From: JASMTM01 sp046483075
GTDB lineage: Bacteria > Thermotogota > Thermotogae > Petrotogales > Kosmotogaceae
Length of the DNA: 64,000 nt
Reading direction: 5' to 3'
Assembly (NCBI GenBank): GCA_046483075.1
Contig: JAWODV010000076.1
Location: forward strand, 1 to 64,000
Part shown: piece by piece, positions 17,855-26,132 of the stretch
How positions within the stretch are numbered: the first letter of the stretch is position 1
Layout of the letters: each line of letters starts with the position of its first letter
Translations under genes and position numbers: made by a program
Notes under the pieces: generated by a model
Seen by the model: the letters and a program-made list of their open reading frames with translations, nothing else
Database searches by the model: none
Told to the model about the DNA's origin: nothing

Positions 17855-18841
17855 CTATCTTTCAAAAAGATTGGTATTTAGAAAAATTTTTTGTTGCTTA
17901 AATTCTTCTCCGTTTATCCTTTTGAGTATTATTTCTGCAGCTTTTTCTCCCATTTTTCCTGTTTGCTGTGTGACGGTTGTAACCGGAATTCTCAAAAATG
18001 AAATGAATTCAAAATCATCAAATCCACATACAGTAACTTTTTCCGACATGTCCGGATTCTCTATAAGATATTTAACCACTCCAAGTGTAATATCTCCTGT
18101 ACTACCCACAATAGCGCTGGGAGAAAGTTTCAAAGAGAGAAGCCTTTCTGTACAGCGATAACCATTCTGAACCCCTATAGACTCGTCAGCGACAATATAT
18201 TCAGGATGCAAACTAATTGGCTTGTCTATAAAAGAATAGGTAAATCCATTAAGCCTTTCTTTTATTGTTGTTGAATCCTCTACCTGATAAATAAACCCAA
18301 TTCTTTCATGGCCTTTACTTACAAGATAATCAACCAGCATCCTCGATCCGCCTTCATTATTGCTTACAACAAAATCAAAATTTGAATTTGGTAAATATCT
18401 ATCAATAAGAATGATAGGCAAAGAAATGTTGCTTAAAAATTCTAAAGATTCTCTGTTATAAACCCCTCCAACATAAAAAAGTATTATGCCATCAACCCTT
18501 TTTTCAAGTAATAATTTAAGTTCTTTCATCTCTTTATATGGATTGTTGTCAGAAATTCCTAGTAAGATATTGTAATCATTTCTTGCACAAATTCTTTCAA
18601 TTCCATCAAATATGTCATGCATGAAAGTTCTAAGATTTGGTAGTACCAAACCTAATGTTTTTGTCTGTCTTGTTATTAGGCTTTTGGCAGCTTGATTGGG
18701 AACATAATTCAATTTTTTGGCGATCATGTTGATCCTTTGTTTGGTATCTTCTTTAACCTTCGGATCATCTCTTAATGCCCTTGATACCGTAGATACTGAA
18801 ACATTTGCAAGCCTGGCTATGTATTTTAGATTGACATCCAT
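17855..18841 (-). CDS. LacI-family repressor of the mannoside/corrinoid regulon
   Basis: LacI/GalR regulator of about 328 residues. An N-terminal helix-turn-helix (LKYIARLANVSVSTVSRALR) and hinge 'KKLNYVPNQAAKSL' precede a periplasmic-binding-protein-like ligand domain (TLGLVLPNLRTFMHDIF onward). The ATG at 18841 is preferred over the one at 18850, since GGAGG is 9 bases from it. The gene overlaps the end of the secreted GH38-like gene. It is encoded inside the operon, and near-perfect CG-centred palindromes at 24275, 24341 and 32177 are the likely operators. The effector is probably an alpha-mannoside or a breakdown product; this is an inference. Confidence 0.88.
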   Translation of the reverse strand: MDVNLKYIARLANVSVSTVSRALRDDPKVKEDTKQRINMIAKKLNYVPNQAAKSLITRQTKTLGLVLPNLRTFMHDIFDGIERICARNDYNILLGISDNNPYKEMKELKLLLEKRVDGIILFYVGGVYNRESLEFLSNISLPIILIDRYLPNSNFDFVVSNNEGGSRMLVDYLVSKGHERIGFIYQVEDSTTIKERLNGFTYSFIDKPISLHPEYIVADESIGVQNGYRCTERLLSLKLSPSAIVGSTGDITLGVVKYLIENPDMSEKVTVCGFDDFEFISFLRIPVTTVTQQTGKMGEKAAEIILKRINGEEFKQQKIFLNTNLFER

Positions 18842-18842
18842 C

Positions 18843-21029
18843 CTATTCATCCTCCATAAACTCCCAGATATTTACTACGCTACAAATAGGAATAGTTATG
18901 AATTCTTTAACAAGATTTTTTTCTACATCATTCCCGGAACTGATAAGAAAATCAAAGATTATCTTATTTGGTGTGTCGGGTTCAGTTACTGGAAGACTCG
19001 TGATTCCTTTATCTTTTGTAGCTGCTTCACTGTAATGTCTTAAAAGATGAAAACGTAATATTTCATTTTCGTATGAAAACATGAATGCCTGTCTTGTTCC
19101 TACTGTTATGTTTGCATTTTCTCCAGTTAGACTGATAAAATCCTTTACAGGGATAAACTCCGGTCTACTAGAAGGGAACAGAGAGGAATCACTTACAACA
19201 CTACATGGTCCTGAATATAGCATTGAATAATCGCTTTCGAAAGCAAAGCATGCGTAGAGATTTAAAGAGTGTTTGTTATAAATCACGTAAGGTAATTTGC
19301 TTCTATCTATTGTATACTTAAAAATTATTGCTTTTTCTTTTTTCGGTAACATCACTTTCAATGAATAAATAAAAAAAGTTTCATCAAATTTAATTCTTAT
19401 AGTTTCTCCAAAATTTTTAAGAGTTTTGATAATAACTCCGGTTTTTTTTACGTTCTTTCTTTCTGAGACATTTTGAGTAAAAGAGGTTTCAAAATAACCC
19501 AGGTTCTTTCCGAGATAAACACCCAGCTGTTTATCGAATACTGAAAAAGTGCCATCTGAAAAAACATTCACAATATAATATTCATTTTCCAGAACATTTT
19601 TATTTGAAGTATGCTCTTCATAATTTTCTGTTCTTACTATCTCAAAAATGTTTATTCCTTTCTTTAATGGAACAAAGCATTCATAACCATTCTTCACCAT
19701 ATTCCAGGCATCAGTCGCATCCAGAGTAAAGGGTGTAGAAACATATTCTTCATTTCCATCAGTCAGTACAATACTTATATTGGGGTCCCATTTATCTGTT
19801 CCAAACCTTATGTGGGCAGTTCTATCATCCAGCAAATTAAGCACAAAAATCTTGTCAGATATCTTTTCCCCCAGCTTATCCATAAACAATTCAGTTAATT
19901 CTATGTATGCTTCTTTCGCATATTTCACAACTGTATAGTTGGAAATCATAGTTTCTTCAAAACTTAAGTTTCCCGGCCACCCTGCTCCGCATGACGCGGT
20001 ATGCTCACCATAAAGTACAAGGTTATTTATGATATTACTGAACCTTTTATCATCTGGATAACCAAAGTTTTCAACATATAGTGATGAAAATACTTGAGCC
20101 CATCTTGCTAAGGAAGCTGAATACGGTCCACCCGTCTTTACAATTTCCCACCAGCCTGACCAATCGCCAGAATAAACTGGCATAGAATCCGCATAGTGTT
20201 CATCCATGTATTCCATAAACTCAGTAGGTGTGGATATTTTTATGTCAATATCCGGCAAGTCCATATCTTTGACCATTTCAAGATATGCAATAACACCCTG
20301 TTCATATCCTCCGTTATCTGAAGCCACCATTATTCCAACTGCATCATATGGGTAACCGGACATTTCCAGTTCTTCCAAATAGGAAAGTAAAAAGAAAATA
20401 TTTTTAAAAAGTACTCCTTCCATATAGCTATTCTTTGTAACCCAGGTAAGTACTCTTCCTCCTTCAGGTCCTTCCCAGAAAAAAATATTGGCAGGGTAAG
20501 GGAGGTCCAAAACCCTGCCATACTTATCATTAATCCCGCTCATGAAATAGGGTATCCCATATTCCGCTAATATGTCTGGTAAATCTGCACAAAAACCTGG
20601 TACATCGTTCATCATACAGGTTTTTATTTCAAATCCATTTTCATTAGCAAATTCTATCGGACCATTTATTGTATTCTCCAAAATGAAACAGTTACTAAAT
20701 CCTGAATGCATTGATCCATATGCTGCACAGAACTCAAGTCTGTCATTTCTGGCGAGATCTATAAACTTTTTGAGTTTTTCAGGGTCTTTATTTTTATCCA
20801 GCCACTGTTCGAATTGCCAAAAGCCTTCAATGGTAAATCTAAAATCAGGAAAGCTATTCATAATTGGTAACAGATCATTGTAAACTTCTACATATTTTTC
20901 AGCAACGTTTTCCTGAGTTGATGTAAACCCTATGTCCTGATGGCTAAAAGGTATTATAAAGACTTTTTCAATAATACAAAAACCTGATACAATAATTGAA
21001 AGCCATATACCAACAAGCAAAGCCTTCAT
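18843..21029 (-). CDS. Exported divergent GH38-like hydrolase
   Basis: Protein of 728 residues with an N-terminal hydrophobic segment (ALLVGIWLSIIVSGF) that looks like a signal peptide or anchor, so it should act outside the cytoplasmic membrane. Right after it, 'VFIIPFSHQDIGFTST' gives the GH38 zinc-ligand pair H30 and D32. The nucleophile region is 'CMMNDVPGFCADLPDIL' (D142), the same NDVPG/SDVPG variant as in the 921-aa paralogue. 'YGEHTASCGAGWPGN' lies where canonical enzymes have the second His motif. It sits just downstream of the ABC permease gene. The order importer - exported hydrolase - cytoplasmic hydrolases suggests extracellular trimming followed by uptake. Confidence 0.7.
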   Translation of the reverse strand: MKALLVGIWLSIIVSGFCIIEKVFIIPFSHQDIGFTSTQENVAEKYVEVYNDLLPIMNSFPDFRFTIEGFWQFEQWLDKNKDPEKLKKFIDLARNDRLEFCAAYGSMHSGFSNCFILENTINGPIEFANENGFEIKTCMMNDVPGFCADLPDILAEYGIPYFMSGINDKYGRVLDLPYPANIFFWEGPEGGRVLTWVTKNSYMEGVLFKNIFFLLSYLEELEMSGYPYDAVGIMVASDNGGYEQGVIAYLEMVKDMDLPDIDIKISTPTEFMEYMDEHYADSMPVYSGDWSGWWEIVKTGGPYSASLARWAQVFSSLYVENFGYPDDKRFSNIINNLVLYGEHTASCGAGWPGNLSFEETMISNYTVVKYAKEAYIELTELFMDKLGEKISDKIFVLNLLDDRTAHIRFGTDKWDPNISIVLTDGNEEYVSTPFTLDATDAWNMVKNGYECFVPLKKGINIFEIVRTENYEEHTSNKNVLENEYYIVNVFSDGTFSVFDKQLGVYLGKNLGYFETSFTQNVSERKNVKKTGVIIKTLKNFGETIRIKFDETFFIYSLKVMLPKKEKAIIFKYTIDRSKLPYVIYNKHSLNLYACFAFESDYSMLYSGPCSVVSDSSLFPSSRPEFIPVKDFISLTGENANITVGTRQAFMFSYENEILRFHLLRHYSEAATKDKGITSLPVTEPDTPNKIIFDFLISSGNDVEKNLVKEFITIPICSVVNIWEFMEDE

Positions 21030-21043
21030 ACTATCACCCCATA

Positions 21044-21895
21044 CTACTTTATGCCTGCTCTCATGCTGAATCCCCTCATTACTCTATTTTGAGCAACAAA
21101 ATACATAATTATTAATGGAAGAGCAGTCAATGTAGAAGCTGCCATTAAAAGGTTCCAATTAGTGTGATATTGTTGCTGGAAACTTCTTAAACCAATAGCT
21201 AAAGTCCATTTTGATGGGTCGTGTAGATAAATCAATGGTCCAAAGAAATCATTCCAGGTGAATACTATGGTAAAAAGTGCAACAGTAAAAAGTGCTGGTT
21301 TTGACATAGGTAAAACAATTTTTAAGAAAATCTTGAATTCAGAAGCTCCATCAATTCGTGCACATTCCAGCAGTTCATCAGGAATGGATACAAAAAATTG
21401 TCTTAGTAGAAAAATATTAAAAGCTCCTCCACCCAATAATGCAGGTGCTATAAGAGGGAGATAGGTATTTACCCATCCCAACTTTGAAAAAACTATATAA
21501 ACAGGTATTATGAGAACCTGTCCGGGAATAAACATAGTAGCTATAGTAATATAAAACAAAATATCTCGGCCTTTCCATCTCAACTTTGAGAAACTGTAAG
21601 CCACAAGAGCTGCTGTGAAAGTATTTCCCAGAATATTAACAACAGTTAGAAACACTGTATTTCCGAGATATCTAAAAAAAGGAAAAGCCCTAACCGCATC
21701 TATGTAGTTTTTCCATTGTGGCGGTTTTGGGAACCATTGCATTGGTATGGTCATAATTTGACTGTCAGGTTTTAAAGAAGTAGATATCATCCAGAATAAC
21801 GGTATAAGATAAGCTATACCAAAAAAACCAAGTACTCCATATATTGTAGATTTTCTAATTATTTTCATTTTGTTGTAGCTTCTGTTAGTTTTCAT
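21044..21895 (-). CDS. Sugar ABC transporter permease, MalG type
   Basis: Inner-membrane permease of about 283 residues with six membrane segments. The cytoplasmic EAA loop is 'ELLECARIDGASEFKIFLKIVLPMSKPAL', seen in parts near residue 195-225, the site that binds the ATPase. 'LIPLFWMISTSLKPDSQI' and 'FGPLIYL' are typical of the CUT1 (MalG) class importing oligosaccharides. The reading frame opens at a GTG at 21904, but the ATG at 21895 has GAGGTG at 6 bases. It begins next to the stop of the MalF-type partner. No ATPase gene accompanies the transporter. Confidence 0.93.
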   Translation of the reverse strand: MKTNRSYNKMKIIRKSTIYGVLGFFGIAYLIPLFWMISTSLKPDSQIMTIPMQWFPKPPQWKNYIDAVRAFPFFRYLGNTVFLTVVNILGNTFTAALVAYSFSKLRWKGRDILFYITIATMFIPGQVLIIPVYIVFSKLGWVNTYLPLIAPALLGGGAFNIFLLRQFFVSIPDELLECARIDGASEFKIFLKIVLPMSKPALFTVALFTIVFTWNDFFGPLIYLHDPSKWTLAIGLRSFQQQYHTNWNLLMAASTLTALPLIIMYFVAQNRVMRGFSMRAGIK

Positions 21896-21909
21896 ACTAT
21901 ACACCTCAG

Positions 21910-22797
21910 CTAATAATCCATCCAGCGTTTACTAATTTTGAACAACAAAAGAGTCATGGGAATAAGAATCAAGAACATAATCCATGCCATAGCAGAAGCG
22001 TAGCCCATTTTTACATCTTTAAAAGCTAGAAGGTATATTTTGAGATTAACGAAAGTTGTTGATTCAAGGGGACCTCCACCGGTCATTATATAAGCTTCGG
22101 TAAATACCTGAGATGCTGCTATTAATCCAGTTACTAAGTTGAAAAAAATTACCGGTGTTAGTAAAGGAACTGTGATTTTAAAAAATTTCTGTAACCTCGA
22201 GGCTCCATCAAGTTCAGCGGCTTCATACAAGTATTCTGGTATATCCTGCAACCCTGCAAGAAAAATCACAATAATCCCACCTATACCCCATAGACTCATA
22301 AGTATAAGAGAAGGCTTGGACCAAACAGGCGAATTTAACCATAAAGGCCCGTCAATACCAAATAAACCCAAAAACTGATTTATCAGACCAGACCTAGGAT
22401 TAAACATCATCATCCACAGAAACATCACAGGTACAGCTGGTAGAACTACCGGAAGAAAGTAAATTGTTCTAAAAATCCTCATACCTCTCATTGCTCTGCT
22501 AAGTAAAACAGCAAAAATCAGTCCAATAAAAACTTTAAGAAAAACAGATCCAAACATAAAATAAAATGTATTCCCAAGAGCTTTCCAAAATCCCGGGTCA
22601 AGTGTAAATAGGATCCTGTAGTTGATTAATCCAATCCATCTTGGTGGATTTATCATGTCATATGCTGTAAAGCTCAGGTAAAAAGTTGCAATAATGGGAC
22701 CAAGTATAAACAATGGCAATCCAATAAGCCATGGCGCTGCAAATAAGTAGCCCACAAGATTTTTCCTTCTAAAATAATTTAGTTTTTTCTTTTGCAT
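21910..22797 (-). CDS. Sugar ABC transporter permease, MalF type
   Basis: Permease of about 295 residues, six membrane segments, CUT1 class. It opens with 'FRRKNLVGYLFAAPWLIGL' and carries the EAA loop 'YLYEAAELDGASRLQKFFKI' near residue 200. 'ITGGGP'-like 'IMTGGGPLESTTF' is the usual C-terminal family signature. The ATG at 22797 is chosen over 22821 because GGAGAG lies 6 bases upstream. It pairs with the MalG-type gene directly downstream, and is separated from the binding-protein gene by a stable hairpin. Confidence 0.92.
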   Translation of the reverse strand: MQKKKLNYFRRKNLVGYLFAAPWLIGLPLFILGPIIATFYLSFTAYDMINPPRWIGLINYRILFTLDPGFWKALGNTFYFMFGSVFLKVFIGLIFAVLLSRAMRGMRIFRTIYFLPVVLPAVPVMFLWMMMFNPRSGLINQFLGLFGIDGPLWLNSPVWSKPSLILMSLWGIGGIIVIFLAGLQDIPEYLYEAAELDGASRLQKFFKITVPLLTPVIFFNLVTGLIAASQVFTEAYIMTGGGPLESTTFVNLKIYLLAFKDVKMGYASAMAWIMFLILIPMTLLLFKISKRWMDY

Positions 22798-22830
22798 TAA
22801 CATCTCTCCAATAACTATCATTATGAAATA

Positions 22831-22856
22831 AAGGGCAGGTTCAAAAACCTGCCCTT
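22831..22856 (-). terminator. Intercistronic hairpin between binding-protein and permease genes
   Basis: Perfect 11-bp inverted repeat AAGGGCAGGTT / AACCTGCCCTT with a 4-base loop, 15 bases after the binding-protein stop. No T-run follows on the minus strand, so it more likely protects the upstream mRNA 3' end or partially attenuates than fully terminates. Confidence 0.75.
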
Positions 22857-22871
22857 AACAGGAGGATAATC

Positions 22872-24134
22872 TTAATGAGTTAATCGATATTTCTGAATCT
22901 CCATATCAATCATTTTTTGTGCGTGATCAAGAGCAGCTTTGGGTGTTTTGTTACCATACTGAGCTTCTTCGACTGCAACTTGAAGATGTTCATACCATAG
23001 TGGAGCTTCGAGAACAAAGGGTCTAAACTTTGTATATTCAAGTGCCTGAATCTGAAGCTTCCACGTATCATTTTCCATCAATTCATCATCATAAGCTGCT
23101 TCTCTGTTCCCAATCAAAGAAGATAGACTGTTTGCCAATTTAAGCTGAATCTCTTCACTTATCAAATACATAACAAATTCCATCGCTTCCGTCTTATTCT
23201 TCGACCTGGATGAAACCTCAAGTGAAAAACCATTAGACCATGTAGCTCTTTGTTCTGGATAGGGTATATGGACTATTCCATAATCAAGATCTGGATTATA
23301 CTGTTTAAGATTGGCAATGAAATTACCAACCTGAATTGTCATTCCCAATTTACCGGCTATGAATCCGTCAGCAGCTCCCCAACCGTAACTTGAGCCAAAT
23401 GCCTGCAATTCATCATGTCCAAGTTTTTTAACCATTTCAACCCATTCTGTAAGATCTTCAACTATTTCCGGAGTGTTTACTTTCACATTACCTTCTTCAT
23501 CGATAAAACTATGACCTTTACCCCAAACATACATCCAAAAATATGACTGTCCATAGATGGGATTAAAACCAATTACATCATAATGACCTTTTTCATCAGT
23601 AGTGGTAATCTTATCGGCATATGTCCATAATTCTTCCCATGTTTCAGGTGGTGTATCTGGATTTATTCCTGCTTCTTCAAAAAGATCTTTGTTGTAGAAT
23701 AAAAGCCTTACATCTGTTTCAAGCGGGAATGCGTATACTCCTCCTTCATAACTGCACATTTCCAGTGGTCCATCAAAGAAGATCTTCTCCGGTGACATAC
23801 CATATGCATCAAGATATGGCTTAAGATTAAGCAATATACCTTGGGATGCTCTCATTCCTACATTTCCCATATCATGTAAGAATACGTCGGGTTCACTCCC
23901 GGAAGCCATGGCAACTCGTATTTTATCCCAGTAATCCCAGAATGAAATTCCCAAATCCTCTACAACGATTGTGCCTTCATATTTTTCATTGAATTCAGAG
24001 ATAATTTCTTCCATAACTTCCTTAGAAGGTCCACTTTGATACATATGCCAGAATCGTATTTTCACAGGAGCGGCTATCATTAACGCTCCAAGTGCTACAA
24101 AAACTACAATCATTAACAGAATTCTTCTTTTCAC
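22872..24134 (-). CDS. Sugar ABC transporter solute-binding protein (family 1)
   Basis: Extracellular solute-binding protein of about 420 residues. The signal peptide is 'KRRILLMIVVFVALGALMIAA', followed by mature 'PVKIRFWHMYQSGPSKEVM', a common opening of family-1 sugar-binding proteins; 'GIVHIPYPEQRATWSNGFSL' and 'MEFVMYLISEE' are typical C-terminal landmarks. A reading frame exists from an ATG at 24191, but the GTG at 24134 has GGGAGGGG about 5 bases upstream and places the signal peptide at the N-terminus, so it is preferred. First gene of the long operon. There is no lipobox Cys. Bound sugar unknown; context suggests mannosides. Confidence 0.92.
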   Translation of the reverse strand: MKRRILLMIVVFVALGALMIAAPVKIRFWHMYQSGPSKEVMEEIISEFNEKYEGTIVVEDLGISFWDYWDKIRVAMASGSEPDVFLHDMGNVGMRASQGILLNLKPYLDAYGMSPEKIFFDGPLEMCSYEGGVYAFPLETDVRLLFYNKDLFEEAGINPDTPPETWEELWTYADKITTTDEKGHYDVIGFNPIYGQSYFWMYVWGKGHSFIDEEGNVKVNTPEIVEDLTEWVEMVKKLGHDELQAFGSSYGWGAADGFIAGKLGMTIQVGNFIANLKQYNPDLDYGIVHIPYPEQRATWSNGFSLEVSSRSKNKTEAMEFVMYLISEEIQLKLANSLSSLIGNREAAYDDELMENDTWKLQIQALEYTKFRPFVLEAPLWYEHLQVAVEEAQYGNKTPKAALDHAQKMIDMEIQKYRLTH

Positions 24135-24259
24135 AAAATCCCCTCCCAACTTAGGTCCAAAAAGACCTTTTTTTAAAACACTAATATTCAATCATTTTTT
24201 TATTTTTTATCATAATTCAATAAGAACTAATAAAATATGATTATCTATAATAAAGAAGA

Positions 24260-24289
24260 ATTATAAGTACAAAATGCAAACGTTTGCAA
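24260..24289 (-). promoter_or_regulatory. Promoter of the ABC/GH38/corrinoid operon
   Basis: On the minus strand TTGCAA (24289-24284) and TATAAT (24265-24260) are 18 bases apart. The -35 and most of the spacer are covered by the LacI-type palindrome 24275-24288, so repressor binding should block RNA polymerase directly. Confidence 0.6.
24275..24288. promoter_or_regulatory. LacI-family operator, perfect palindrome
   Basis: TGCAAACGTTTGCA is a perfect 14-bp palindrome with the central CG typical of LacI/GalR operators. The likely ligand is the LacI protein encoded at 17855-18841 within the same operon. Catabolite-type control by another LacI member cannot be excluded. Confidence 0.75.
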
Positions 24290-24340
24290 TTAATGAATAT
24301 TATTTTCTTTTTTACTTATATTAATAGCAATTTTAATCAA

Positions 24341-24354
24341 TACAATCGTTTACA
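24341..24354. promoter_or_regulatory. Second LacI-type operator-like site
   Basis: TACAATCGTTTACA, a near-palindrome of the same family, is centred 66 bases upstream of the first site and lies just past the RACo stop codon. It may act as an auxiliary operator for cooperative binding or looping. Confidence 0.5.
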
Positions 24355-24364
24355 AAAAGTTTTT

Positions 24365-26128
24365 TTAGAAATTAAGGTTGTCCACGTATTCTTTTCTGAA
24401 ATCCTTCATAGAAGAAAGGTCGAAATGCAGAGACTTGTTAACAATGTCACGGACCGAATGAAGATAATTTCTGTTAAGCATTAGTTTTACTGCGCCCTTT
24501 AAAGAAGTATTGCCTGCAGGACTGAGGTTTTTTCCTGATTTTTCAGGGATTAATCCTACAGTGAAAACGTCTTCTGGATTCAGGTTACTGCCAAATCCAC
24601 CTGCAACCTGAACTAATTGTGGCTTTATATTACCTGCAAGTTTAACAAGAATATCGTAACCTGTTCTTATAGCTGCCTTTGCCAGTTGGAAATTCCTGAT
24701 ATCTTTTTGGGATATGAAGATATCCTCTGTAAGATATAGACTTTTATTATTGTAATCAAATTTACTTTTAATCTCATCAGAACTGCAGTTGTCGATACTA
24801 AAGCTTCCTGTTGTATATACAATCTGCTTCCTGATAAGTTCTGCAACCAATGAAATTATCCCTGTCCCACATATTCCGGAAGGTTTTTTATTACCTATCG
24901 TGTAGAGCATTATATTATTTTTATCAATACGTACCCTGTATATTGCTCCATTGACATTTCCAGTTCCACAAGAGATATTTGCACCTTCAAAAGCAGGACC
25001 AGCTGCAGTAGAACAGCAAAATATTTTATCTTCATTGACGTAAACCAGCTCACCATTGGTTCCTAAATCCACAAGCATACAACGCTGTGATTCATAAAGC
25101 CCTGAAGCCAGAATGCCAGAAACTATATCACCACCAACAAATGCTGATATTGATGGGAAGGAATAAACCTCAGTATACGTTTCTCCAGCTAAACCCAGTA
25201 AAGTTGCTGACCTTCGAAGATGAGAGTTTGTAAAAGGAATATAAGGAGACTGAGCTATTGTTCTAACAGGTAATGAAAAGAGAATATGTATCATCGTTGC
25301 ATTTCCAGAAACAATATATTGATCAATGGTATATTCACCTATTCCTGATTCATTAATAGATTTTTCTACCATATTGTTGATACAATTCACAACTTTTCCA
25401 TTCAGCTCACATAATCCTTCTTTGGAACTAATTATATGACTGATTCTACTGATGACATCGGCTCCAAAAGTTTGTTGGGGATTTAAACAGGAATATGTAC
25501 CAATGTTTTTTCCAGTTTCAAGATCTAGTAAAGCGACCACGATAGTCGTTGTGCCCAGGTCAACTGCGACTCCTATACTACTCTTATAATAATCATTTGA
25601 AACGGAAACGATACTTTCTCCTGCTAGCTTAACCACAACTTCCTTATTAAGTAATCCTGAGCCACTAAAAACACGAGAAAAATCCAGCTCATCAACTTCA
25701 AGCGTTTTTTTAATTTCAACCTCCAGGTCAGGTTCACTTATTTTATCAGCAAGACTTATGTGTTTTGTTCTAACAAAGGGGTCAAATTCTTCTAGTAATA
25801 AATTTTCATCGATTTCCACCATACCAAAATCTTTCTCTGGAATAACATGAACTTCCCCATCTTCGATTATTCTGGTTTGACAGGCCAGTCTAGTTCCACG
25901 TTTGATGTTTTCACTGGAAAGTTGATCTATTTCAGATGTGGTTAACTCAGAAAAGGCTCTATTGGGTAAACAATAAACAATGCATTTACCGCATTTGCCT
26001 TTACCTCCACAGGGTGTTGGTGGAAGCTTTCCGGCTTTTTCTAATGCTGTTAGGAGATTTTCTCCTTTTTTTACTTTCAGAGAAAACAAATCGTTTCCAT
26101 AATGGATTTTCAATAGTACAGCTGACAT
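24365..26128 (-). CDS. RACo-type reductive activator of corrinoid proteins (2Fe-2S, ASKHA)
   Basis: Corrinoid activation protein of 587 residues. Residues 1-95 are a plant-type ferredoxin with cluster ligands C40, C46, C49 and C83 (CGGKGKCGKC...C). A linker region follows, then from about 185 a DUF4445/ASKHA ATPase domain beginning 'GVAVDLGTTTIVVALLD' and containing 'LVDLGTNGELVY' and 'GICGTGIISLVAEL'. Such proteins use ATP to drive low-potential reduction of inactive Co(II) corrinoid back to Co(I). The substrate is almost surely the corrinoid protein at 9561-10196, since none other is seen. It ends the second operon of the regulon, 4 bases after the esterase gene, and lies just upstream of the operator-bearing promoter of the first. 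Confidence 0.92.
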   Translation of the reverse strand: MSAVLLKIHYGNDLFSLKVKKGENLLTALEKAGKLPPTPCGGKGKCGKCIVYCLPNRAFSELTTSEIDQLSSENIKRGTRLACQTRIIEDGEVHVIPEKDFGMVEIDENLLLEEFDPFVRTKHISLADKISEPDLEVEIKKTLEVDELDFSRVFSGSGLLNKEVVVKLAGESIVSVSNDYYKSSIGVAVDLGTTTIVVALLDLETGKNIGTYSCLNPQQTFGADVISRISHIISSKEGLCELNGKVVNCINNMVEKSINESGIGEYTIDQYIVSGNATMIHILFSLPVRTIAQSPYIPFTNSHLRRSATLLGLAGETYTEVYSFPSISAFVGGDIVSGILASGLYESQRCMLVDLGTNGELVYVNEDKIFCCSTAAGPAFEGANISCGTGNVNGAIYRVRIDKNNIMLYTIGNKKPSGICGTGIISLVAELIRKQIVYTTGSFSIDNCSSDEIKSKFDYNNKSLYLTEDIFISQKDIRNFQLAKAAIRTGYDILVKLAGNIKPQLVQVAGGFGSNLNPEDVFTVGLIPEKSGKNLSPAGNTSLKGAVKLMLNRNYLHSVRDIVNKSLHFDLSSMKDFRKEYVDNLNF

Positions 26129-26132
26129 CCAA

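Noticed and set aside
24153..24174. AGGTC/GACCT hairpin followed by T7 on the plus strand
   Set aside because: It looks like a plus-strand terminator but no plus-strand gene precedes it. On the minus strand it lies in the leader of the binding-protein gene without a T-run; the short stem may be chance.
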